From the NCBI GenBank assembly GCA_902768605.1, contig CACXLY010000016.1, forward strand, positions 1 to 41,807: a stretch of DNA of 41,807 bases, in the 5' to 3' direction. Of the stretch, positions 16,410-23,149 are shown in pieces. The position numbers were made by a program, and so were the translations under genes. The notes under the pieces were generated by a model. The model saw nothing but the letters and a program-made list of their open reading frames with translations, made no database searches and was not told the DNA's origin. Each line of letters starts with the position of its first letter. Positions within the stretch are counted from its first letter, which is position 1. Origin of the DNA: an uncultured Bacteroidales bacterium. GTDB taxonomy: Bacteria > Bacteroidota > Bacteroidia > Bacteroidales > Bacteroidaceae.

Positions 16410-19400
16410 TCAGAAGCGTCCGCCGCCGCCACGGCCACCGCCGCCACGGCCACCGCCGCCGCCCCAGCCGCCCGGGCCGCCCTGACCGCCAAAGCCTGCC
16501 TGACGCGCTTCCTTGTTACCCATCAGGTTGAAGCGGTAGATGAAGTGCACCATGACGTAGCTGTGGATGGCGTTCGTCCACGTGTCGCTGCGATTTGTGG
16601 CGCTGTAGTTGCGGCTGATGCTGCTGCGCTCACGCAGGATGTCGTACCACTGGACGCTGACCGTTGCGTTCTTCGACTTCAGGAAATTCTGACTGATTTG
16701 TGCGTTCCAGATGAGCTCGTTGGTGTTCATCGTAGCATCGTCGTAGCCGCGGCGGTTCTGCTGCGAGATGTCGCTGCTGAACTGCATGTCCCAGGGGGTA
16801 TTAATGACCACGTTGCCGCCGTAGTTGTAGAACCAGGTGTCGCGGTTGCCCTGCTTCTGCATGTCGTTGCGGGCATGCTGATAGTTCATGCCGGCGTTGA
16901 CGCCCACCTCGAGCAGGTCGTTGCGGAAATTCAGGCGCAGGTTGTCGCCCACGCCGGTGCTCTTGGTGTTCGACTTCTTCAGGAGGCCGTTCTCGTCCAT
17001 GTAGCGGAAGAGGCCGTTCATGTCGACGGTCGGCAGGATATACTGCGCGGCGCCTTCGTCGAGGTCGGTGCTGATGTAGCCGACGCTGCGGTTATGGTTA
17101 AGGTTAACGTTAACGTTGAGGTTGAAGTACTTCTTCGCTCCGAGGGCCGTATTGAAGCCCATCCAGGTGCCTGCGTTCCAGCCGCCGTCGATGTTCATGG
17201 GTCGGCTGTACGAGATGCCGGATGCGGTGTCGTAGAGGGTGGCGTTGCTGATGGCGCGGCGGTTGAGGTTGGCCCAGCCGTTGATGTTCCAGCCCATCTG
17301 CTTCTCGGTGATGTAGTTGTTGTAGTCGAGGTTGAAGCGGTCGTTCCACGAACTCTTCAATCCTGCGTTACCGGTGCTGATGTAGAGGGGGTTGCTGTTG
17401 TCCATCACCTCGATGAGCTGCGTCATGGAGGGTTGCGACATGTTGCCGTTGTAGCGTATGCGCAGCTGGCTGGAGTTGGATATCTTCCATCGCATATTGA
17501 AGCGGGGCGCCCAGTTCTGGATGTGGCGTACGGTGTCGATGTGGACGCCTCGCTTGTCGTACTCCATATCGGTGCGCTGCGGCTCCCAGTTGACGCCCAT
17601 ATTGAGGAAGAGCTCGCCGCCGTTCTCGAGCTTGTTGTTGTAGCGCAGCATGAGGTTGACTCTCTGGTTGAACTCCTTGTAGGTGGCGTACTGGCTGTTC
17701 ATCATGTCGCGTTCGAGCTGGGTGAAGTCGATGCCGTAGCTAGCGAAGTCCATGCCGTTGTAGGTGCCGTTGTAGAGGTCGGTGGCTGTGACGTCGGTGA
17801 GGCCCCGCTCCTCGAGCGCCTTCTCGAGTTCCTTGAAGACCATCATCTCGCGGTCGCTGTCCTGGAAGCGGTATTGTGCCTGATAGCTGAGCTGCACGAC
17901 TGTCCCCTTCAGGATTGGCTCGGTGTAGCTGATGCGTCCCTGCCCGCTGTAGTTCTTCGAGGGCGACGAGGTGTTCTGGTAGTCGGCTTTTATCTCGCCT
18001 CCGCGCTGATAGTATTTGACGAGGGAGCGGCTGTAGGACTCGTTGTTCGATTCGCTGTAGGAGCCTTCGAGGTTGAGGGTGAGGTTGCGGCCGGGCACGA
18101 CGAGGCGGCGGTTTACCTGCAGCTCGCCGTTGACGTTGTTGTTGTGGTTGACGCCGCTGCTCAGGCGTTCGTTGCCGTTGACGCGTATGCCAGCGGCATC
18201 GGCCATCGCCTTGTACTCCTCCACGGGGTCGGTCAGCCCTGCCTCGAAGGGACTGCTGTTGAAGGTGACGCTGTGGCTGTTCGAGAAGTTGTCACCGTTG
18301 GAGTGGCTGAAATTGGGGCGGAACAGGATGTTTGTCATCGAGTCGGGGAACCACTCGAGTCGGAAATTGGCGTTGACGTTCTGGTTCCAGTTGGTGCCGT
18401 GGTTCTTCGAGTTGGAGAACTGGCTCGTTCCCGTTGGCAGGAACATCTCGCTGTTGGTGCGGCTCTCCGACCTGCTGTCGCTGCTGCCGTAGCGCACGTT
18501 ACCGCCCATCTTCAGCAGGCCTGCCGTATATTCGGGCTTGCCGTTCTCCCAGGCGAAGGTGACGCCGCCCATCGTGCTGGTGGTGATGCCGTTGCCTCCT
18601 CCACCCCAACGGCCGCCGAAGTCGTTCACGTTGTTGCGGCTGCCGATGACGGACAGAAACTGATTGTCGAGGAAGCGGTTGACGTTGAACTTGCCCGAAT
18701 AGCGGTCCTCCGTGCCGTACGCGCCGTCGAAGTTGCCCACCCAGCCCTCTTTCATGCCTTTCTTGACAGAGAGGTCGAGCACGGTCTCCTCGTCACCGTC
18801 ATCGATGCCGGTGATGCGCGAATAGTCGCTCTTCTTGTCGTACGACTTCAGCTTCTTGATGAGCTTCGAGGGCAGGTTCTTGAGCGCCATCTTCGTGTCG
18901 TTCTGAAAGAACTCCTTGCCGTCGACCATTATCTTGGAGATGCTCTTGCCGTTAATCTTGATGGTGCCGTCGTCGCCGATTTCCGCTCCGGGCAGTTTCT
19001 TGACGAGGTCTTCGAGGGCAGACCCCTCGGGCAGACGGAACGCCTCAGCATTGAAAACGAACGTGTCGGCGCTCATCTCCACCTGCGCCAGCTTGGCCGT
19101 CACCTCAGCCTCCTTCAGCATCTTGCTGTCCTCCTGCAGCGTTATCTCGCCGAGGTTGACACTCTTGTTCTGCTTCGAAAGGGTGATGTTGCGGTAATAG
19201 GACTGGAAGCCGATGAAGCTGATGCGCAGGATGTAGTTGCCAGCCTTGACCGCGGGCAGCTTGAACTTGCCTTCGAGGTCGGTCGATACGCCGGCGGCCT
19301 GGACGCTGTCCTTCGGTTGGAGCAGCACGACGGAGGCTCCGGGCATGGGTTCATTGAGCGAGCCGTCCTTCACAGCGCCGCTGACGGTAACTTTCTGTGC

Positions 19401-19454
19401 TACAGCTGCAAGCGTGCAGAGGAAAAGTATAAAGAGGGAAATGAAACGTTTCAC
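16410..19454 (-). CDS. TonB-receptor-like outer-membrane beta-barrel protein
   Basis: The protein has 1014 residues. A signal peptide (1-19, ending AVAQ) is followed by a carboxypeptidase-regulatory-like beta-sandwich (about 20-105, VSGAVKDGSLNEPMPGASV and GNYILRISFIGFQS). A plug-like region (about 120-215, ALEDLVKKLPGAEI and INGKSISKIMVDGKEF) comes before a long beta-barrel rich in alternating aromatic strands. This order fits the outer-membrane beta-barrel family (OMP_b-brl_3) related to TonB-dependent receptors. No TonB box is clear. The end is unusual: after the last barrel strand (HSYVMVHFIYRFNLMG) come about 30 residues rich in Gly and Arg (GGRGGGGRGGGGRF). Substrate unknown. It has no obvious operon partner and no SusD homologue is adjacent, so it is probably not a Sus-type glycan importer. 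Confidence 0.85.
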   Translation of the reverse strand: MKRFISLFILFLCTLAAVAQKVTVSGAVKDGSLNEPMPGASVVLLQPKDSVQAAGVSTDLEGKFKLPAVKAGNYILRISFIGFQSYYRNITLSKQNKSVNLGEITLQEDSKMLKEAEVTAKLAQVEMSADTFVFNAEAFRLPEGSALEDLVKKLPGAEIGDDGTIKINGKSISKIMVDGKEFFQNDTKMALKNLPSKLIKKLKSYDKKSDYSRITGIDDGDEETVLDLSVKKGMKEGWVGNFDGAYGTEDRYSGKFNVNRFLDNQFLSVIGSRNNVNDFGGRWGGGGNGITTSTMGGVTFAWENGKPEYTAGLLKMGGNVRYGSSDSRSESRTNSEMFLPTGTSQFSNSKNHGTNWNQNVNANFRLEWFPDSMTNILFRPNFSHSNGDNFSNSHSVTFNSSPFEAGLTDPVEEYKAMADAAGIRVNGNERLSSGVNHNNNVNGELQVNRRLVVPGRNLTLNLEGSYSESNNESYSRSLVKYYQRGGEIKADYQNTSSPSKNYSGQGRISYTEPILKGTVVQLSYQAQYRFQDSDREMMVFKELEKALEERGLTDVTATDLYNGTYNGMDFASYGIDFTQLERDMMNSQYATYKEFNQRVNLMLRYNNKLENGGELFLNMGVNWEPQRTDMEYDKRGVHIDTVRHIQNWAPRFNMRWKISNSSQLRIRYNGNMSQPSMTQLIEVMDNSNPLYISTGNAGLKSSWNDRFNLDYNNYITEKQMGWNINGWANLNRRAISNATLYDTASGISYSRPMNIDGGWNAGTWMGFNTALGAKKYFNLNVNVNLNHNRSVGYISTDLDEGAAQYILPTVDMNGLFRYMDENGLLKKSNTKSTGVGDNLRLNFRNDLLEVGVNAGMNYQHARNDMQKQGNRDTWFYNYGGNVVINTPWDMQFSSDISQQNRRGYDDATMNTNELIWNAQISQNFLKSKNATVSVQWYDILRERSSISRNYSATNRSDTWTNAIHSYVMVHFIYRFNLMGNKEARQAGFGGQGGPGGWGGGGGRGGGGRGGGGRF

Positions 19455-19541
19455 AAGCTAAAGGTTATGGGTTAAGGATTATATTCATGTCGTCGTTTTC
19501 TTTGACTCGGCAAACGCGCAAAGGTTTAATCGGTCGTCATT

Positions 19542-20972
19542 CTATGAGCCGAAGAGGACTCTCTTGCCGCTTGGTGCAACCTCTACGGCGTGACCGTCCC
19601 AGACAAGCCGTCCGTTCACCCACGTCTTCTCCACCTGCCAGCCGAGCGTTCTGCCCTCCAAAGGGCTCCAGCCGCAGAGGCTCTCGATGCAGTCCGTCGT
19701 CACCGTCCACGGATGCCGGCGCACAAGGACGAGGTCGGCCCAGCAGCCCTCGCGGATGAAGCCTCTTTCTTTTATATTATATAAACGAGCAGGATTGTGG
19801 CACATCAGCTCGACAAGCCGCTCGATGCTGAGCACGCCTTCGTCCACGAGGCCGAGCATGGCGGGCAGGGAGAACTGCACCATCGGCATGCCGCTCATGG
19901 CTTTCAGCGCACCGCCCTGCTTCTCGCTGAGCAGATGGGGCGCGTGGTCGGTGGCGACGGTACGGATGCGGCCATCGGTAAGGGCCCGCCGGAGGGCCTC
20001 TCTGTCGGCCTTGGTCTTGATGGCAGGGTTGCACTTAATGCGCGCGCCGAGCGCTGTATAGTCCTCGTCGCTAAAGAGGAGATGGGGCACGCAGGCTTCT
20101 GCCGTAATGCTGTCACTTTCGGGCGAGAAGAGCTCCAGCTCTCGAGCGGTAGAGATGTGGGCGACATGCAAGCGGGCACCCTCCTCGCGGGCAAGGCGCA
20201 CGGCAAGGGAGGAACTGGCGTAGCAAGCCTCGTGGTCGCGGATGAGCGGATGGAAGCGGACGGGAAGAGCCTCCCCCGACCCCTCCAAAAGAGGGGGGAA
20301 AGGAGCAGGGCGCTCGGAGTTTTCTGAATTATCTGAGTACTCTGAAGACTCTGAGCACCCTGAAGACTCCGAGCGCTCTGATAAAGCTCCCTCTCTTTTG
20401 GAGAAGGCTAGGGTGAGGCTGTTTATGCGCTTAGTATCCTCGCAATGGGCCATGATGAGGGCAGGCGATTCGCGGAATATCCTGCGAAGCTGCTCTTCCC
20501 TATCGACGAGCATGCCGCCGGTGCTGCTGCCCATGAAAAGCTTGACGCCCGGGCAGGAATTGGGGTCGAGGCGCTTGATGTCCTCGATGTTGTCGTTCGT
20601 GGCTCCGAGATAGAAGCCGTAGTTGACGTGGCACTTCCCTTCGGCCATGGCGTAACGCTCCTGAAGGAGCTGCAGGGAGGTGGTCTGCGGAACGACATTC
20701 GGCATGTCGAAGACGGTCGTCACGCCTCCGCGGGCAGCAGCTCGCGTCTCGCTCTCCATCGTGGCTTTGTGGGTAAGGCCCGGTTCGCGCATGTGGACGT
20801 GGCCGTCGATGATGCCGGGGAGCAGGAAAGCAGACTCTCTTCTCAACTCTTCCCCCTCCAAGGAGGCGCTCTGCGGCTCCCGCCTTATCTCCTTTATCCT
20901 CCCCTCTTCAATGAGGACGGACGCCCGAAAGCACTTGCCCTCATTGACTATAGTAACGTTCTCTATAAACAC
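19542..20972 (-). CDS. pyrC: Dihydroorotase with repeat-derived insertions
   Basis: The enzyme catalyses reversible ring closure of carbamoyl aspartate to dihydroorotate in pyrimidine synthesis. It has 476 residues, against roughly 445-450 for relatives. Metal and catalytic residues are present: DGHVHMREPG (H58, H60), VKLFMGSS (K144, the expected carboxylated lysine), MAHCED (H176), VAHIS (H272) and ATDHAPH (D342). Residues about 184-237, between MAHCED and HPLIRDHEAC, are an in-frame insert. It is made of two facing hairpin-tail elements around a (Ser-Glu-X)8 array. A further repeat copy encodes residues 34-48 (PQSASLEGEELRRES), just before LLPGIIDGHVH. All active-site motifs and the frame are intact, so it is probably functional and the insert is a surface loop. 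It starts 50 nt from a Bacteroidetes-type -7 box. Confidence 0.93.
   Translation of the reverse strand: MFIENVTIVNEGKCFRASVLIEEGRIKEIRREPQSASLEGEELRRESAFLLPGIIDGHVHMREPGLTHKATMESETRAAARGGVTTVFDMPNVVPQTTSLQLLQERYAMAEGKCHVNYGFYLGATNDNIEDIKRLDPNSCPGVKLFMGSSTGGMLVDREEQLRRIFRESPALIMAHCEDTKRINSLTLAFSKREGALSERSESSGCSESSEYSDNSENSERPAPFPPLLEGSGEALPVRFHPLIRDHEACYASSSLAVRLAREEGARLHVAHISTARELELFSPESDSITAEACVPHLLFSDEDYTALGARIKCNPAIKTKADREALRRALTDGRIRTVATDHAPHLLSEKQGGALKAMSGMPMVQFSLPAMLGLVDEGVLSIERLVELMCHNPARLYNIKERGFIREGCWADLVLVRRHPWTVTTDCIESLCGWSPLEGRTLGWQVEKTWVNGRLVWDGHAVEVAPSGKRVLFGS
20262..20423. repeat. Composite hairpin element with a 9-bp array, in frame in pyrC
   Basis: The right copy (about 20387-20420, CTCCCTCTCTTTTGGAGAAG plus a GCTAGGGTGAGGC tail) and the left copy (about 20268-20303, tail GCCTCCCCCGACC then CCTCCAAAAGAGGGG) face each other. 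Between them, 20310-20381 is eight 9-bp units (TCAGAGNNN type). The two end units carry GCGCTCGGAG and its exact complement, so the array itself has inverted ends. Translated peptides are SLTLAFSKREGAL, (SEX)8 and PFPPLLEGSGEA. Confidence 0.85.
20833..20869. repeat. GC-hairpin-tail copy near the pyrC 5' end
   Basis: CTCTTCTCAACTCTTCCCCC followed by TCCAAGGAGGCGC is the family read from its tail. It is in frame and encodes ASLEGEELRRES where relatives have a short strand leading to LLPG. Confidence 0.6.
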
Positions 20973-21028
20973 CTGCCGTCATTATCAACAAATTATGCCA
21001 TTCTAGGCATATTCTCGTTTTGCGGGTG

Positions 21029-21060
21029 CAAAGTTACAGAGAATATTTCACTTCGGCAAT
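21029..21060 (-). promoter_or_regulatory. Promoter of pyrC
   Basis: On the minus strand TAACTTTG lies at 21036-21029 and a weak -33 box (ATTG) at 21060-21057. It diverges from the promoter at 21109-21140. Confidence 0.6.
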
Positions 21061-21108
21061 TATTTTTCTCATAAATTAAGCCGTTCTGCACACAAATATG
21101 AAGAATTG

Positions 21109-21140
21109 TTTGGCGGTTTGACGGAAATAGCCTATCTTTG
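21109..21140 (+). promoter_or_regulatory. Promoter of the first Omp28-like gene
   Basis: TTTG (21109-21112), a 20-bp spacer and TATCTTTG (21133-21140) give a full consensus match, 52 nt before the ATG at 21192. Confidence 0.78.
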
Positions 21141-21191
21141 CAGCAATAAGAAGCTATATCTAACACAAAATAAACCTAAATCTACACTATT

Positions 21192-23039
21192 ATGAAAAGA
21201 TTCTACTCTTATCTTCTCTTTTTGAGCCTGATGATTTCAGGCAGCTTGCAGGGTGTCGCTCAAAGCACTTCTGGAAGGGTGTACGTGGGCTATGCTCAAT
21301 ACGACGACCAAATCTGGGAGTACGACGGCCTGTCTCTCCAGTTCGACGCCAAGGTGGGCTGTGCCATAAGGCTCACCAGGGAGATGCTCGAGCCCTACGT
21401 GGGCGGCACCATCGTCGGCATGCGCGTGGGCTGGGACACCTCCTCGCAAACCGGCACCTACGAGGGTTTCGTACGTCAGGACTTCAACAGCGAAAACCTC
21501 TCCACTGGCAAAGCGACCGTGAGGTACAGCTACGGCGATGCCAATCCGGGCTGGAACAATATGACGATGACCAGCTACGAGATTCCCGAGGACATCGACC
21601 AGCTTATCGTGGGCTTCACCACAAACCTGAAGAAAGGCGTCTGCGCCATTCCTACGCTCTATCCCCACTACACGCCCAACAGCTGCTTCCTATGGGTCGA
21701 AGGCGACGACGACGACGAGGGCAACCCGAACTGGGTGGACATGAACGACAAGGGCATCCTGCCCATCCTGCTCACCATCAAGGACTCGGCTGGCAAGTTC
21801 AACTTCATACCCGTCATCAACCTTCTGACCGACAACGGCATTCAGAAGACCGAGACGGCCGACGACGTGATTATGCGCATCAAGAACATGGGCTCACAGA
21901 AGATTAACAACATTGAGGTGACTTCCCGACAGGGCGAACAAACGTGGAGCAAGAACATACAGGTGAGCATCGCATCCGGAGCAACAAGCAAAATCTTCCT
22001 GGCTCCCATCTATTGCTTCCATACAGGCGACGTGGAACTGAGCATCACCAAGGTGAACAACAGGGCTTTGGCTTCGCCCGTGACGCGCACCGTCAACCTC
22101 ATCGGCGTTCCCCAGGATGTGGCCAGCCAATATACGCGCCGGCCGCTGGTCGAGTACTACGAGTCGGAAAACAACTATCGCTCGGCCCGCTACTTCGACG
22201 AATATGTCAGCGCTCCCATAAAGGCGAAGGAGAACGCCATCACCTTCGTATGCCAGCACCTCGACGACCAATTCATGACGGGCGACGACGATGCCACCAG
22301 CCTGGCTGTAAGGCTGTGTAGCAACGACTCGTTGAGAGTAAGCATTCCCGCCATGACCGTCGACCGCGCCATGGCCACCGATAATATCCTCTTCCAAATG
22401 GCTTCCACGCCCACCCCGATGTTCGACGTGCTGACCCAGTCGAACACAGCACAAGCCGTCTTCAATTCAGCAGCCAAGCGACCCACATTCGTCAGCCTGG
22501 AAGTTAGCGGAAAACTGACACAAGGCACAGAGAACCTGACCGTCGAGGTGGATGGAGACGTGGCACCTGGCATCTTGCCGGAAGGAGAAAGTCCGCGAGT
22601 AACCGTCTATCTCATGGAACGCGATGTGGAGAGCGACAGCCAGCTCTTCTGGAACGAAGACGAGAAGGATTCTTATCAAAGCATGTACACCCACCACAAT
22701 GTCATTCGCGAGATACTGACTGATCCCGAAGGCGACCCCATTTCGGAAGGCAACATACATACGGCCTATCAGACGGAACTCGACCCCACCTGGAATGCCG
22801 ACAACATGTACCTCGTAGCCTTCGTTCATCGTGATGGCAAGCTGGGCGGCAAACGCATGCACGTCTTCAACAGCGCAATAGGCGAAATCACAGAAGCTAC
22901 GGGTATCGTAAGAATTCAATCGGGACAGCTGACAACAGACAACAGGCAACAGGCAATCTACAATCTTGCCGGTCAACGATTGAGCAAGATGCAAAAAGGC
23001 ATCAATATCATTGATAAGAAAAAGATTCTTGTTAAATAG
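21192..23039 (+). CDS. Omp28-like secreted protein lacking the CxxC motif
   Basis: The protein has 615 residues with a signal peptide (MKRFYSYLLFLSLMISGSLQ, ending VAQ). The layout parallels the next gene: an N-terminal beta domain of about 200 residues, an Ig-like segment (residues about 205-315), a thioredoxin-like Omp28 region, and a C-terminal beta segment. In the next protein this position reads LIEEFTSQRCIACPQ; here it reads LVEYYESENNYRSAR, so both cysteines are gone. Residues after about 575 are a repeat-coded linker (LTTDNRQQAI) and the sorting-like tail YNLAGQRLSKMQKGINI. It is probably exported or anchored by a type IX-like pathway. Function unknown; it may be a non-catalytic partner of the next protein, made from the same transcript (110-nt gap filled by repeats). 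Confidence 0.75.
   Translation: MKRFYSYLLFLSLMISGSLQGVAQSTSGRVYVGYAQYDDQIWEYDGLSLQFDAKVGCAIRLTREMLEPYVGGTIVGMRVGWDTSSQTGTYEGFVRQDFNSENLSTGKATVRYSYGDANPGWNNMTMTSYEIPEDIDQLIVGFTTNLKKGVCAIPTLYPHYTPNSCFLWVEGDDDDEGNPNWVDMNDKGILPILLTIKDSAGKFNFIPVINLLTDNGIQKTETADDVIMRIKNMGSQKINNIEVTSRQGEQTWSKNIQVSIASGATSKIFLAPIYCFHTGDVELSITKVNNRALASPVTRTVNLIGVPQDVASQYTRRPLVEYYESENNYRSARYFDEYVSAPIKAKENAITFVCQHLDDQFMTGDDDATSLAVRLCSNDSLRVSIPAMTVDRAMATDNILFQMASTPTPMFDVLTQSNTAQAVFNSAAKRPTFVSLEVSGKLTQGTENLTVEVDGDVAPGILPEGESPRVTVYLMERDVESDSQLFWNEDEKDSYQSMYTHHNVIREILTDPEGDPISEGNIHTAYQTELDPTWNADNMYLVAFVHRDGKLGGKRMHVFNSAIGEITEATGIVRIQSGQLTTDNRQQAIYNLAGQRLSKMQKGINIIDKKKILVK
22931..22957 (+). repeat. GACAACAG-type repeat coding the tail linker
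   Basis: GACAACAGACAACAGGCAAC encodes TTDNRQQ immediately before the conserved tail. It belongs to the same decamer family as the intergenic array that starts 84 nt downstream. Confidence 0.7.
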
Positions 23040-23040
23040 A

Positions 23041-23137
23041 CTACGGACAACGGACAACAGACAACGGACTACAGACAACGGACAAACGGAGAACGGACTT
23101 TTATTTCTGTTGTCTATTGTCAGTTGTCAGTTGTCAA
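23041..23137. repeat. Intergenic GACAACGG array with inverted second half
   Basis: The left half (23041-23100) has about six GACAACGGACAACAG-type units. The right half (23107-23137) has the complement (TTGTCTATTGTCAGTTGTC). The halves could pair over tens of bases. The array runs almost to the ATG at 23150. Confidence 0.8.
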
Positions 23138-23149
23138 AAAAACAATAAG

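Noticed and set aside
16545..19475. A 976-codon open frame on the plus strand
   Set aside because: It is antisense to the beta-barrel gene. It reads as Val/Ala/Asp/His-rich low-information protein caused by the codon bias of the real gene and has no domain motif.
23117..23149. Upstream ATG of the second Omp28-like gene
   Set aside because: The added residues (MSVVSCQKNNK) are coded by the repeat array and would precede the natural signal peptide.
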